64,000 nt of DNA from assembly GCF_000225505.1 (NCBI RefSeq), contig NZ_BACI01000053.1:34604-98603 (forward strand). The letters are read 5' to 3'. Position 1 is the first letter of the stretch; every line of letters starts with the position of its first letter. A program made the translations under genes and the position numbers. Below, one piece after another: positions 23,529 to 33,520 of the stretch. The notes beneath the pieces are model-generated. The model made no database searches. It saw only the letters and a program-made list of their open reading frames with translations, and was not told the DNA's origin. This DNA comes from Gordonia alkanivorans NBRC 16433 (GTDB lineage: Bacteria; Actinomycetota; Actinomycetes; Mycobacteriales; Mycobacteriaceae).

Positions 23529-24929
23529 TCAGTCGCAGGCGGCGAGCAGCTGCTTGAGCTGATCGTCGAACGCGTTGGCGATCTCCCACGGGTCGGGGGT
23601 CTGATCGGTGCACGCCAGGATGCCGATGTTGAGGTTCCCGTCGGCGGAGAACACCGTGATGTTCAGGCCGAGTCCGTGGAAGATCGGTCCGAGCGGGTAG
23701 ACCGCGGTGACCCGACAACCGAGGAAGTACAACGGGAAGTCGGGACCGGCGACGTTCGACACGAGGACATTGAAGATCGGCGGATGCGCCGACGCCAGCT
23801 TCCGGTTGCCGTAGACCTTCATCGCCGTCGACAACGTGGTCCCGGGCGCGAACTGCGCCCAGGATCGCAGGATGTTGGCGTCGATCTCGGCGTGGTGTTC
23901 CTTCGACGTACGGCTGAACTCCGCCTGCTTCTCGAGTCGCTCCACTGGATCCTCGATGTCGGTGGGCAACTGGGTGAACATCCCGGTCACCTTGTTGGTC
24001 CCCTCGACCACGAGATCTTTCTCGTCGGCATCGTGCACCGACACCGGCACCATCCCGACGAGCGGTTTGTCGGGCAGTTCGTCGTGTTCGAGAAGGTAGG
24101 TGCGCAGCGCACCGCCGACCAAGGCCAGGACGACGTCGTTGATCTTCACCCCGAAGTGGTTCTTCACCCGCTTGACGTCGTCGAGCGACAGTTGGCTGAG
24201 GCCGATGCTGCGATGGGGCGTGATCGTCGAGTTGAACCGCGTCCGGGGCGCCATGAACGGAGCGGGCATGGCCGACTGGTGCTGGGCGCGGCGCAGCCAC
24301 CCGACCGGCACGCTGACCGTTCGCGGCAGCAGTTTGGCCATCGCCAGCGGGCGCTGGACGAAGTAGTTGAGCGCCCCCGTCGCGGCGATCGTCGCGCGCG
24401 ACGGCGGACCGGCCGACTCGCGGATCTTCGACGAGTCGAGTTCAGGTGGTTCCGGTGTGAGGGTGCACATCTGGGCGAGCATCTCGGCGCTGGTGACACC
24501 GTCCGTGCCGGCGTGGTGCATGCGCAGCATCGCGCAGATACGGCCGTTGGACAGTCCCTCGATGATCCACAGTTCCCATAGCGGCTTGCCCCGGTCGAGG
24601 GTCTGACCGGCGAGATGACCGCACAGTTCGGCGACCTCACCGGCACCGCCCGGTGCGGGCACGGCCACCCGATGGACGTGACGCTCGATGTCGAAGTCCT
24701 CGTCCTCGATCCACACGGGGTGGTCGATGTTGAAGACGGAGTTGTCGAGTTTGCGGCGGAAGGCCGGGATCGCGGCGACGCGCCGCTCCATCTCCGCACG
24801 CAGCTTGGCGAAGTCGTACCCGTCCGGCATGGTGCTCGGATCGATCTCCACGAGACCGATGACGTGCATCAGCTGGCTGCGGGTCTCCAGGTAGAGGAAC
24901 GACGCATCCAAACCACTCAACCGCTGCAT
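23529..24929 (-). CDS. Wax ester synthase/diacylglycerol acyltransferase (WS/DGAT)
   Basis: Esterifies fatty acyl-CoA to diacylglycerol or fatty alcohols, forming storage lipid at the membrane. The 466-residue protein begins with LSGLDASFLYLE, typical of the family, and carries the active-site motif HHAGTDG near residues 137-143. Later signatures are NDVVLALVGGALR and the segment NVLVSNVAGPDFPLY. ATG 24929 was chosen over a longer frame because it begins exactly at the family's N-terminal block. It ends 5 bases from the convergent nadE stop. Upstream are two minus-strand genes for a kinase and its FN3 partner; no functional link is evident. Confidence 0.93.
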   Translation of the reverse strand: MQRLSGLDASFLYLETRSQLMHVIGLVEIDPSTMPDGYDFAKLRAEMERRVAAIPAFRRKLDNSVFNIDHPVWIEDEDFDIERHVHRVAVPAPGGAGEVAELCGHLAGQTLDRGKPLWELWIIEGLSNGRICAMLRMHHAGTDGVTSAEMLAQMCTLTPEPPELDSSKIRESAGPPSRATIAATGALNYFVQRPLAMAKLLPRTVSVPVGWLRRAQHQSAMPAPFMAPRTRFNSTITPHRSIGLSQLSLDDVKRVKNHFGVKINDVVLALVGGALRTYLLEHDELPDKPLVGMVPVSVHDADEKDLVVEGTNKVTGMFTQLPTDIEDPVERLEKQAEFSRTSKEHHAEIDANILRSWAQFAPGTTLSTAMKVYGNRKLASAHPPIFNVLVSNVAGPDFPLYFLGCRVTAVYPLGPIFHGLGLNITVFSADGNLNIGILACTDQTPDPWEIANAFDDQLKQLLAACD

Positions 24930-25050
24930 GACACCAGCCTTTCCGTCCCGGCCCCGGGCCCCCACGCCATCATGCCGCACGCGGGAGACCCCGGATGTGT
25001 GTTCGTCTCAGTCGCTCGTCCAGGTTGCCACCGATCCCCTCGAGGAGGAC

Positions 25051-25887
25051 TCAGATCGGCATCGAATCGACCATCTCGAGGACGTTCTGGGCGGGGGTCT
25101 GCAACACCACGATCATCGCCAGTTCCCGGGCCGGGTCGTCGGTGATCTTGAAGACGCCGCGACCGTTCTCGTCGATCAGGCCGGTGCCGTGCCTCCACCG
25201 CACCGGACGCGAGGTCGCCGACGACCGGGAGTACTCGGCGTTGAGCGCATCCCTCGAGGCGAACCAGAACACGCCGAAGGGGCGGTCGACGGCCCCGGCG
25301 GCACAGCGCACCACGAACACGGTGCGCACCTTGCCGTTTCCGGTCTCCGACGGGCCGACCTCGTCGCGGCCACCGGCGTATCGGCGGACGCACTCGGTGT
25401 CGTTCCACTTCGCGGCGGTGTCCGGCGTCTGCGGGAGGAGTTCGGGGAACTGCTCGACGAGTGGCGCGTAGACACCCCAGCTCGCGCCGGTCCGTACCGA
25501 CTGCGGCGGGCTCGGCGGCGAGACGGCGTTCCCGTCCAGTGCGGCCACCCGGTAGGTGTGCTCACCCGCGGGCACGGCCGCGTCGAGGACCTCGGTCTCC
25601 GTACCGCGGTAGACGACGAACCCGTCGTCGCGGACGAGCTGATAACCCGTCGCCCCCGGAACCGGTTCCCAGGTCGCGACGAGGCGTCCCGTACCGGCGT
25701 CGAGTGTCAGACCGGTGGGCGTGTCCGGCACGTCGACGCTGGTGAACGCCCGCACGGAGAAGAACGAGCCGACCGCCGTCAACAGCACGGCGAGGACGAT
25801 CAACGCGATGGTCCACGGCCGCAGGGTCGGCGTACGCGGCGGGGTGGTGGGCGGCCCCGCGGGCTGGGTGGTGACCGGTTGCGCCAT
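25051..25887 (-). CDS. Membrane-anchored fibronectin type III protein, partner of the adjacent kinase
   Basis: 278 residues: a Pro/Thr-rich cytoplasmic tail, one transmembrane helix (IALIVLAVLLTAVGSFFSV, about 27-47), an FN3-like domain (PTGLTLDAGTGRLVATWEPV... YRVAALDG, about 55-140) and a C-terminal domain with two cysteines. This outer part matches the ectodomain of the kinase just upstream: SWGVYAPLVEQFPELLP against TWGELQPIADLYHDLVP, similar spaced strands, and the ends MVDSMPI against LLKRLPI. The start ATG overlaps the kinase stop (TGATG), so the two are coupled. It lacks any kinase domain. Inference: a co-receptor or decoy that shares ligand or dimer interface with the kinase. Confidence 0.8.
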   Translation of the reverse strand: MAQPVTTQPAGPPTTPPRTPTLRPWTIALIVLAVLLTAVGSFFSVRAFTSVDVPDTPTGLTLDAGTGRLVATWEPVPGATGYQLVRDDGFVVYRGTETEVLDAAVPAGEHTYRVAALDGNAVSPPSPPQSVRTGASWGVYAPLVEQFPELLPQTPDTAAKWNDTECVRRYAGGRDEVGPSETGNGKVRTVFVVRCAAGAVDRPFGVFWFASRDALNAEYSRSSATSRPVRWRHGTGLIDENGRGVFKITDDPARELAMIVVLQTPAQNVLEMVDSMPI

Positions 25888-27776
25888 CAGATCGGCAGCC
25901 TCTTCAGCAGATCGGCCGCGGCTGCGGCCGTCTTGCCGGGAACCACTACCCACACAACCGATTGCGCGCGGTCACCGGTGTCGTGGGCGAGGATGGCCTG
26001 CCCCTGATCGCGCTGCTTGTCCGAGAGATACAGCGTGCCGGTGTGGCCCTGGGCCGTCGTGTAACCGGTCCCGCGCAGGTTGTACGCGGTCACGTCGGCC
26101 GCGGCCCGCGCCTCCTCGGGGGTGTCGTACACGTCGATGATCACCTGGTAGTCGGCGTTCTTGGCCTCCTCGTCGAGGTAGCGGGTGCACCAGACCGTGC
26201 GCTTGGACGACTCGAACGCGAGGTCGCCGTCCTCGCCCCAGCACCGCATGCCGTCGAAACCGTTGGTGCTCAACGGTGATGCCGGCACCAGGTCGTGGTA
26301 GAGGTCGGCGATGGGTTGCAGTTCGCCCCACGTCATGAAGACGTCGACCGCCTCGGAGTTGCGGGAGAACTCGGAGGTCCGGCCGTCCTCGTCCTGCGCG
26401 GCGACCTGATAGGTGTAGGTCCCCGGTACGGGACGCGGCGCGGTGAACTTGGTGCCCGGACCGGAGTAGATCACCTCGTCGTTCTGGGTGACCACGTAGT
26501 TCGTCGCATCGTCGACGTGGCTCCAGGACAGTTCGACCGCCGTCGTCGACACCTCCGCATCGGGCGGACTGGGGGTCTCCAGATTCCCCGCGGAGGTGCT
26601 CACGAATGCCGCTCCGGCACCGAGGATTCCGGCGATCAGCGCCAGCGACGCCCCGATCGCGACCACCGTGGCGACACCACGGCGGGCCGGCCGGGCCGGT
26701 TCCGCGGCGGGCGCGGGCGACCATCCGTGCAGGGTCTCTGCCGAGACGCTCCGCGGTGGCCCCAATCGCGCTCGGGTCGTCGGATCGGTCGGTTGATCAT
26801 GAGGCGCCGCAGACGATGTCGGGTGTCCGGTGGCCGGCGCCACCGGGGCCTGCCCCGAAGAAGACCGATAGCCACCGGGAGTCGGCTGCAGACCCGACCC
26901 GACGAGGGTCTGGCGGGTGTCGAAGGCATCGCGGAGGGCGTCGGCGAACTCACCCGCGGCCGGATACCGGTCGTCGGGGTTCTTGGCCATCGCCCGTGCG
27001 AGCACCCCGTCGACCGCGGTCGGCAACGCCCCGTTGCGACTGCTCGCCGCCGGCGGCTCGTGGTACATGTGCGCAGTCATCAGGCCGTGCAACGACGGGG
27101 AGTCGAAAGGCGGTGCACCGGTCAGGAGTTCGTAGGCGGTCGCCCCGAGCGAGTAGATGTCGCTGCGGGCGTCGACTCGGCGACCCTCGATCTGCTCGGG
27201 CGACGCGTAGTGCATCGTCCCGATCGTGATGCCGGTGCCGGTCAGGTTCGTGACCTCGTCGAGCACCTGCGCGATGCCGAAGTCGGTGACCTTCACCGCC
27301 TCCGGGGGCAGCGACCCGGTGTTGCCGGGACCGCCACCGACGCCGGGGGTGACGAGGATGTTGGCGGGTTTGATGTCGCGGTGCATGATCCCGCGACGGT
27401 GGGCGGCGTCGAGTCCGGCCGCCACCCCGGTGACGATCGTGCACGCCAGCCGGGGGTCGAGCGGCGAGTCGGCCGCGAGCATCCGCGCGACGTCGATACC
27501 GGGTACGTACTCCATCGCGATCCAGAGCTGCCCGTCGAAGACACCGCGGTCGTAGACGGTCACGACATTGGGATGGTGCAACGGCGCGACGATGTCGGCC
27601 TCCCGCTCGAACCGGGCGCGGAAGACCGGGTCCGTGGCATGACCCGACCGCAGGACCTTGAGAGCGTCCGACCGTGGGAGCCGGGGATGGGCCGCCTTGT
27701 AGACGTCGCCCATGCCGCCTCGTCCGAGCACGTCGAGGACGCGGTACCCCGCGATCAGGTCCCCTACCTGGTACAT
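25887..27776 (-). CDS. Receptor-type Ser/Thr protein kinase (PknB-like) with FN3 ectodomain
   Basis: 629 residues. The Hanks-type kinase domain (about 10-275) shows LGRGGMGDVYKA, the ATP lysine in DALKVLR, HRDIKPAN, the DFG motif in VTDFGIAQ and YASPEQIEGRR. A Pro-rich linker leads to one transmembrane helix (about 365-390), then an FN3-like domain (VELSWSHVDDATNYVV) and a C-terminal domain instead of PASTA repeats. The kinase lies in the cytoplasm and the sensor outside. ATG 27776 was preferred (GAGGA five bases upstream); GTG 27827 and ATG 27803 are alternatives. The last base of the stop is the first base of the next gene's ATG. Ligand and substrates are unknown. Confidence 0.92.
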   Translation of the reverse strand: MYQVGDLIAGYRVLDVLGRGGMGDVYKAAHPRLPRSDALKVLRSGHATDPVFRARFEREADIVAPLHHPNVVTVYDRGVFDGQLWIAMEYVPGIDVARMLAADSPLDPRLACTIVTGVAAGLDAAHRRGIMHRDIKPANILVTPGVGGGPGNTGSLPPEAVKVTDFGIAQVLDEVTNLTGTGITIGTMHYASPEQIEGRRVDARSDIYSLGATAYELLTGAPPFDSPSLHGLMTAHMYHEPPAASSRNGALPTAVDGVLARAMAKNPDDRYPAAGEFADALRDAFDTRQTLVGSGLQPTPGGYRSSSGQAPVAPATGHPTSSAAPHDQPTDPTTRARLGPPRSVSAETLHGWSPAPAAEPARPARRGVATVVAIGASLALIAGILGAGAAFVSTSAGNLETPSPPDAEVSTTAVELSWSHVDDATNYVVTQNDEVIYSGPGTKFTAPRPVPGTYTYQVAAQDEDGRTSEFSRNSEAVDVFMTWGELQPIADLYHDLVPASPLSTNGFDGMRCWGEDGDLAFESSKRTVWCTRYLDEEAKNADYQVIIDVYDTPEEARAAADVTAYNLRGTGYTTAQGHTGTLYLSDKQRDQGQAILAHDTGDRAQSVVWVVVPGKTAAAAADLLKRLPI

Positions 27777-27892
27777 GTCGTCCTCATCGGCCCTTGCACC
27801 CATGCCTTCGGGCGGATGCGTAGGCACCGAATGCTACCGAGTGTCGCGAAACGCGGCCGGAGGACACCATCCGAACCCTAGGATCGGCGACG

Positions 27893-28444
27893 ATGAAATC
27901 CACCGAGAAAGTCACCGACACCACCGGGACCTTCAGCGCCGACGAACTGAACGAGGCGTTTGCAGGGTTCCAGCGCACGGTCGCCGAGGTCGCGGCCGGC
28001 GGAGACTGGGACCGCTACGCCGACATGTTCACCGAGGACGCCGACTTCGTAGAGCACGCGCTGGGCACGATGCGGGGCCGCGAGGAGATCCGGGCCTGGG
28101 CCTGGCGCACCATGACGGCCTTCCCCGGCAGCCACATGACGTCGTTTCCTTCGCTGTGGCACGTCGTCGACGCCCCGACGAGCCGGGTGATCTGCGAGGT
28201 CGACAACCCGATGCGCGACCCCGGCGACCAGAGCCTCATCACCGCCACCAACATCACCATCCTCACCTATGCGGGCGACGGCCTGTGGAACAAGGAGGAA
28301 GACGTCTACAACCCGATGGAGTTCGGCCGGGCGGCGATGCGGTGGTGTGAGAAGGCCCGCGAATTCGGCAACCTCGACGAGGCCGCCGAACAGTGGATGA
28401 CGACCACCGGCGCCTTCTTCGCCCGGCCCCGCAGCAAGGACTGA
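27893..28444 (+). CDS. NTF2-like/SnoaL-type protein
   Basis: 183 residues. The central region (DWDRYADMFTEDADFVEHALGTMRGREEIRAW) is the opening of the SnoaL/NTF2-like cone fold, which covers isomerases, hydrolases and non-enzymatic ligand-binding proteins. An Asp and a His in the pocket segment (DADFVEH) are compatible with catalysis, but the substrate cannot be read from the sequence. It is divergent from the kinase gene, with 116 bases between them, and stands alone before the desaturase control region. Confidence 0.8.
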   Translation: MKSTEKVTDTTGTFSADELNEAFAGFQRTVAEVAAGGDWDRYADMFTEDADFVEHALGTMRGREEIRAWAWRTMTAFPGSHMTSFPSLWHVVDAPTSRVICEVDNPMRDPGDQSLITATNITILTYAGDGLWNKEEDVYNPMEFGRAAMRWCEKAREFGNLDEAAEQWMTTTGAFFARPRSKD

Positions 28445-28571
28445 CACCGGCAGGGACCCTGCCCACCTGCGACGAGACCGCCGGGCGGCCGGCCACGACG
28501 ACCGTGACCGAAACCACCGGGGACGGTCGTAACGTCGGCACCAGCAGGACACGACAGCATCACTGACGGAC

Positions 28572-28600
28572 TTGGGACGCGGTCCCGAGTGCCGTAGGCT
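28572..28600 (+). promoter_or_regulatory. Putative sigma-A promoter of desA
   Basis: TTGGGA (28572-28577) and TAGGCT (28595-28600) are separated by 17 bases, a normal spacing. Transcription from about 28607 would give a leader of roughly 175 bases before the desaturase ATG. The rest of the 338-base gap between genes (28445-28782) shows a short GGCAGGG/CCCTGCC dyad just after the upstream stop and nothing else I can name. Confidence 0.45.
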
Positions 28601-28782
28601 AGAGCTTTGACCAGTGGGGGTAGGGCTGCGCGGCCGCGTGTCCGAGACCACCCAAGATCCGCCCGGGTGGGCGCGACCCGCCCACGACGATGTCGCGATC
28701 ACACTCGTGGCACCGCCGCGAGGCTGACAATGACGACACACGTACGACGACACACGCGGACACCGTTTCGGAGGACATCTAT

Positions 28783-29775
28783 ATGGCACGCGAGCTGACG
28801 CAACTCGAGCTTCTCAAGGAGCTCGCCCCCGTTGCCGAGGACAACGTCAACCGCCACTTGAAGACCGCCAAGGACTGGAACCCGCACGACTACGTCCCGT
28901 GGGACGAGGGCCGCAACTTCGCCGCCCTCGGCGGCGTCGACTACGACCCCGAGCAGTCGCACCTCGACGAGGTCGCCAAGGCCGCGATGATCACGAACCT
29001 GCTGACCGAGGACAACCTGCCCTCGTACCACCGGGTCATCGCCGACAACTTCTCGATGGACTCCGCGTGGGGCCACTGGGTCGGTCGCTGGACCGCCGAG
29101 GAGAACCGCCACGGCATTGTCATGCGCGACTACCTCGTGGTCACCCGCGGTGTCGATCCGGTCGCCCTCGAAGAGGCCCGGATGATCCACATGACCAACG
29201 GCTACGACCCGATGCTGGCGGACGCCGGCCGCGTCGACGAACTCGAGGAGCACGCCGACGAACTGGGCCTCCTCCACTCGGTCGCGTACGTGACCTTCCA
29301 AGAGCTCGCGACCCGCGTCAGCCACCGCAACACCGGCAAGGCCTGCAACGACCCCATCGCCGACAAGATGCTGCAGCGCATCGCGGCCGACGAGAACCTG
29401 CACATGATCTTCTACCGCAACATCTGCGGCGCGGGCTTCGACATCGCCCCCGACCAGACGCTGCGCGCGGTCACCGACATCGTGACCAACTTCCAGATGC
29501 CCGGCGCAGGTATGCCCAACTTCCGTCGGCACGGCGTGCTGATGGCCAAGCACGGCATCTACGACCTCCGCCAGCACCTCGAAGAGGTCGTCATGCCGGT
29601 TCTGCGCAAGTGGAACGTCTTCGAGCGCGACGACTTCACCGCCGAGGGCGAGAAGGTCCGCGAGGAGCTGGCCGCCTTCCTCGAGCAGCTCGAGAAGGAC
29701 ACCATCCGCTTCGAGGAGATGCGCGATCGTTCGCTCGCCCGCGAGGCCAAGAAGCGGGAGCAGCAGGCATCCTGA
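28783..29775 (+). CDS. desA: Acyl-ACP desaturase (DesA family, di-iron)
   Basis: Introduces a double bond into an acyl chain on acyl carrier protein; in mycobacteria this enzyme feeds mycolic acid synthesis. The 330-residue protein carries the two di-iron ExxH motifs, EENRH at about 106-110 and DENLH near 203-207, plus upstream acidic ligands. ATG 28783 has a good ribosome binding site (GGAGGA, 7 bases away); longer frames were rejected. It is directly followed by dusB, whose likely start overlaps the stop. Gene order matches M. tuberculosis Rv0824c (desA1)-Rv0823c-Rv0822c. Confidence 0.94.
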   Translation: MARELTQLELLKELAPVAEDNVNRHLKTAKDWNPHDYVPWDEGRNFAALGGVDYDPEQSHLDEVAKAAMITNLLTEDNLPSYHRVIADNFSMDSAWGHWVGRWTAEENRHGIVMRDYLVVTRGVDPVALEEARMIHMTNGYDPMLADAGRVDELEEHADELGLLHSVAYVTFQELATRVSHRNTGKACNDPIADKMLQRIAADENLHMIFYRNICGAGFDIAPDQTLRAVTDIVTNFQMPGAGMPNFRRHGVLMAKHGIYDLRQHLEEVVMPVLRKWNVFERDDFTAEGEKVREELAAFLEQLEKDTIRFEEMRDRSLAREAKKREQQAS

Positions 29776-30974
29776 GCACGACCCTGAGCAGCCCGGCGCC
29801 TTCGACCTCCGAAGGCGCCGGTTCTGCGTCGTCCGCGAAACTCCGCATCGGTTCCATCGAACTCGCGAGCCCCGTCGTGCTCGCCCCGATGGCCGGTGTC
29901 ACCAACGTCGCGTTCCGCACACTGTGCCGTGAACTCGAACTCGCCCGCACCGGAACCGTCTCCGGCCTGTACGTCTGCGAGATGGTGACCGCTCGCGCAC
30001 TCGTCGAACGCCATCCGGTGACGATGCACATGACCACCTTCGGGCCCGACGAGAACCCGCGGTCGATGCAGCTGTACACGGTCGATCCGGAGTACACATA
30101 CGAGGCCGCGAAGATGATCGTCGACGAGAACCTCGCCGACCACATCGACATGAACTTCGGCTGCCCGGTACCGAAGGTGACGCGTAAGGGCGGCGGCTCG
30201 GCCATCCCCTACAAGCGGACGCTGTTCCGCAAGATCGTCGCGGCTGCCGTCCGGGCCACCGAGGGCACCGACATCCCGGTCACCGTCAAGTTCCGCATCG
30301 GCATCGACGACGACCACCGCACGCACCTCGACGCCGGCCGCATCGCCGCCGAGGAGGGTGCCGCGGCGGTCGCCCTGCATGCCCGGACCGCGTCACAGCG
30401 GTACTCCGGCGAGGCCGACTGGAACGAGATCGCCCGTCTGAAGGAGCACGTCACCTCGGTGCCGGTCCTGGGCAACGGTGACATCTTCGAGCCCGCCGAC
30501 GCTGTCGCGATGATGAACCGGACCGGCTGCGACGGTGTCGTCGTCGGCCGCGGCTGCCTCGGACGCCCGTGGCTGTTCGCCGAACTCGCCGCCGAGCTCA
30601 ACGGATTCGACGCACCCACTCCTCCGAACCTGGGCGAGGTCGCCGAGATCATGGTCCGGCACTGCCAGCTGCTCGTCGACCACCACGGGGAGATGAAGGG
30701 CTGCCGCGAGATCCGCAAGCACGTGGCGTGGTACCTGCGGGGATTCCCGGCCGGCTCGGAGATCCGGCGGCGGATGGCACTCGTCGGCAGCGTCGACGAG
30801 CTACGGGAACTGCTGTCCGAACTGCCCGCCGACGCGCCGTTCCCCAGCGACGGCCACGGTCCGCGAGGCCGTCAGGGTTCGCCGGCGAAGGTCGCGCTGC
30901 CCGACGGCTGGCTCGACGATCCCGACGAGGACGTCGTGCCCGCCGGCGCGGAGATCATGCACTCCGGCGGCTGA
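29772..30974 (+). CDS. dusB: tRNA-dihydrouridine synthase (DusB type)
   Basis: FMN enzyme that reduces uridine to dihydrouridine in tRNA. Signatures: LAPMAGVTNVAFR, the catalytic Cys in MNFGCPVPKVTRKGGG, VTVKFRIG, LHARTASQRYSG, and the FMN-phosphate site NGDIF...GRGCLGRPWLF. About 400 residues. The start is odd: no ATG, GTG or TTG exists in frame before the conserved N-terminal strand (KLRIGSIELASPVVLAP), so the likely start is CTG 29772, overlapping the desaturase stop as CTGA, or CTG 29784. A canonical start further in would remove the first strand. The end is clear. Corresponds to Rv0823c. Confidence 0.88.
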   Translation: MSTTLSSPAPSTSEGAGSASSAKLRIGSIELASPVVLAPMAGVTNVAFRTLCRELELARTGTVSGLYVCEMVTARALVERHPVTMHMTTFGPDENPRSMQLYTVDPEYTYEAAKMIVDENLADHIDMNFGCPVPKVTRKGGGSAIPYKRTLFRKIVAAAVRATEGTDIPVTVKFRIGIDDDHRTHLDAGRIAAEEGAAAVALHARTASQRYSGEADWNEIARLKEHVTSVPVLGNGDIFEPADAVAMMNRTGCDGVVVGRGCLGRPWLFAELAAELNGFDAPTPPNLGEVAEIMVRHCQLLVDHHGEMKGCREIRKHVAWYLRGFPAGSEIRRRMALVGSVDELRELLSELPADAPFPSDGHGPRGRQGSPAKVALPDGWLDDPDEDVVPAGAEIMHSGG

Positions 30975-31149
30975 CACGTTCTGCGAAAACCGTCACAACG
31001 CACCTCTGGCTGAGGCCTCTTCTCAGGTGTGATCAGTAAGATGGCGCGGAGGTCCCGGCCTGCCGGGTCCGTACGTGCGTGCGCACCGCGTCGACCAGCC
31101 CCGACGCGCGGTTGGCGCTTTGTAGACCTCGGGGCATGAGGAACGTGCA

Positions 31150-33414
31150 TTGAGTCGTTGGACATCGGGCCCGGACGAACCGGAGGCGGGGGACGAGGCC
31201 AACAGGTCTCGTCGTGGCCGTCGTGCCGGGCGCCCGGACGATGCGAACGACCGCCGTCCCCCGCTGGAACCACGCGCCCAGGATGCCTCCGCGTCGAGTG
31301 CGCACCCGAGTCTCCGTGAACCGCGTGCCAGCGATCGTTTCGTCCGCGGGCGGACGCGTCTGACCGTCCGCGAGCTCATGGAGCAGATGAACGCGGAGGA
31401 GCCGCGGACACCTCCGACCGACACCCCGCGTCGTGGACGTTCCCGCGCCGACGCCCCCGACCAGGCACCCCCGGCCGGTCGATCCGCGTCCATCCCGCCC
31501 ACCACCCGCGGCCGGTCGCGTCGCTTCGACCCGGCGCAACCCGACCAGGTCCCGCCCCCGCGTCCCCCGCTCGGACGGAGCGACCGGGGCCAGCCCGCGG
31601 GCGACGATCGTCCCACCGAGATCCATCACTTCGGCAACGACGTCACCCAGAAGATCCCCACGATCGGTGACAAGCCCGGCGACCCGGCACCCGACCTGTC
31701 GGACCGGGCCACCGCGAAGCGGGCCATCGAGGAGTCGCGCGCCCAGGACGCCATGGTGCCGCCCGCCACCCCGAGCGAGCCGCCCGCCCGGCGTGAACCG
31801 CTCGAACGAACCCCCGACCTGACCGGTCCGCTGCAACTCCGCCAGACCCCTCGCCGCCATCCGGGACGCGGCGACGGCGACCGCCGCGGCTCACTCGTCC
31901 GCAAGACCACCGCCACCGGACGCATCCTGGTGGCCATCGCGTGTGTGACCGCCCTGGTCGGCACCGGTTTCGTCTGGAACTACCTGCAGTCGTGGAACGG
32001 CAACTGGCGCAACGTCACCGCCGTCGACGCCGAAGACAAGAACATCCGCAACAAAGACGCCCAGAACGGTGACGAGACCTACCTGATCGTCGGCACCGAC
32101 ACGCGCGGCGGCAACAACGCGAAGGTGGGTGCAGGAACCACTGCCGACGCCGAGGGTGCGCGTTCGGACACCGTCATCCTGGTCAACGTCCCGGCCAACC
32201 GCGAGCGCGTCGTCGCGGTGTCCTTTCCGCGCGATCTCCAAGTGGACCAGCCCGCCTGCAACTCGTGGGACAACGAATCCGGTGAGTACGGCGCGGAGAT
32301 GCCGGCACAGACCGGCGTGAAGCTGAACAGCGTCTACTTCTACGGCGGCCCGCAGTGCCTGGTCCGCGTGATCACCCAGATGAGTGGTCTCAACATCAAC
32401 CACTTCATCGGCATGGATTTCTACGGTTTCGAGAAGGTCGTCCGTGCGATCGGTGGCGTGGAGGTCTGTTCGACCGTCCCGCTCTACGACTACGAGATCG
32501 GCCACATCCTCCGTAAGCCCGGCAAGCAGAAGTTGACCGGTCGCCGCGCGCTCAACTACGTCCGCGCCCGCAACATCGCCTCGGAGGGCAACGGCGACTA
32601 CGGCCGCATCAAGCGCCAGCAGCTGTTCATGTCGTCGCTGCTGCGGTCGACACTGTCGGGCAACGTGCTGTCCAACCCGAACAAGCTCAACAGCATCGTC
32701 AACACCTTCATCGAGTACAGCTACGTCGACGGTGTGGACACCCAGTCGCTGATCAATCTCGCCGAGTCGATGCAGGGCATCGAGGCCGGCCGCGTCTCCT
32801 TCCTGACCATCCCCACCTCCGGCACCTCCGAGGACGGTCAGAACAACGAGATCCCGCGCACCGACGACATCGACGCGATCTTCAACGCGATCATCGACGA
32901 CCTCCCACTGCCCGGTGAGAAGGTCGAGAAGAAGAAGCCGACATCGAAGGCCCCCTCACGGGCTCCGAGTTCGCGGAACTCGACCGAGACCCCGGGACGG
33001 ATCAACGCCACCGCGCAGAACCCCGGCAACGTCGGTGTCCGCGTGCTCAACGGCACCTCCACCACCGGTCTGGCCGCCGAGGTCTCCGAGCAGCTCACCC
33101 CGTACGGCTTCGACGTCCGCGGCGTCGCCGACGCGTCGGAGGACCGGGACGACACCGTCGTGCGGTACGGCCCGGGACAGCAGAACGCGGCCGCCACGCT
33201 GGCCGCGATGTTCCCCGGCGCCGAGATCCAGCTCGACCGGACGGTCAAGTCGGGTGTCGAACTCATCCTCGGGTCCGACTTCACCGGCGAGCTGGGGTCG
33301 GTGCCCGACGCCGGCGCCACAGTGAACGTCGAGCAGCTCGCGCCGGCCGAGAACTCCGGTGACCTGCCCAACGACCTCGCCGTCACCAACGCGGGCGACA
33401 CCACCTGCACCTAG
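31150..33414 (+). CDS. LytR-CpsA-Psr family cell-wall ligase with LytR_C domain
   Basis: 754 residues; LCP proteins attach arabinogalactan or other glycopolymers to peptidoglycan. A long, disordered, Pro/Arg-rich cytoplasmic region (1-254) precedes one transmembrane helix (about 255-280). The LCP domain (about 305-490) shows [34 protein letters not shown] and the arginine-rich NYVRARNI. A LytR_C domain follows ([18 protein letters not shown], about 628-710). TTG 31150 was taken as the start (AGGA 8 bases upstream). Corresponds to Rv0822c, between dusB and phoU, so the neighbourhood is conserved with mycobacteria. Confidence 0.9.
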   Translation: MSRWTSGPDEPEAGDEANRSRRGRRAGRPDDANDRRPPLEPRAQDASASSAHPSLREPRASDRFVRGRTRLTVRELMEQMNAEEPRTPPTDTPRRGRSRADAPDQAPPAGRSASIPPTTRGRSRRFDPAQPDQVPPPRPPLGRSDRGQPAGDDRPTEIHHFGNDVTQKIPTIGDKPGDPAPDLSDRATAKRAIEESRAQDAMVPPATPSEPPARREPLERTPDLTGPLQLRQTPRRHPGRGDGDRRGSLVRKTTATGRILVAIACVTALVGTGFVWNYLQSWNGNWRNVTAVDAEDKNIRNKDAQNGDETYLIVGTDTRGGNNAKVGAGTTADAEGARSDTVILVNVPANRERVVAVSFPRDLQVDQPACNSWDNESGEYGAEMPAQTGVKLNSVYFYGGPQCLVRVITQMSGLNINHFIGMDFYGFEKVVRAIGGVEVCSTVPLYDYEIGHILRKPGKQKLTGRRALNYVRARNIASEGNGDYGRIKRQQLFMSSLLRSTLSGNVLSNPNKLNSIVNTFIEYSYVDGVDTQSLINLAESMQGIEAGRVSFLTIPTSGTSEDGQNNEIPRTDDIDAIFNAIIDDLPLPGEKVEKKKPTSKAPSRAPSSRNSTETPGRINATAQNPGNVGVRVLNGTSTTGLAAEVSEQLTPYGFDVRGVADASEDRDDTVVRYGPGQQNAAATLAAMFPGAEIQLDRTVKSGVELILGSDFTGELGSVPDAGATVNVEQLAPAENSGDLPNDLAVTNAGDTTCT

Positions 33415-33459
33415 TCCGGCCGGTCCGGACGAACCGACATCGAAGGTTCTGCACCGGGC

Positions 33460-33477
33460 GTTCACGCTGCGTTCATC
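33460..33477 (+). promoter_or_regulatory. PHO-box-like direct repeat upstream of phoU
   Basis: GTTCACG (33460-33466) and GTTCATC (33471-33477) are direct repeats with an 11-base period, the arrangement bound by PhoP/RegX3-type response regulators. It ends 43 bases before the phoU ATG. Confidence 0.6.
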
Positions 33478-33520
33478 GGCCGTGGGCGGGCTGGACCGAT
33501 TCCCGACGTATCCTGGGAAC

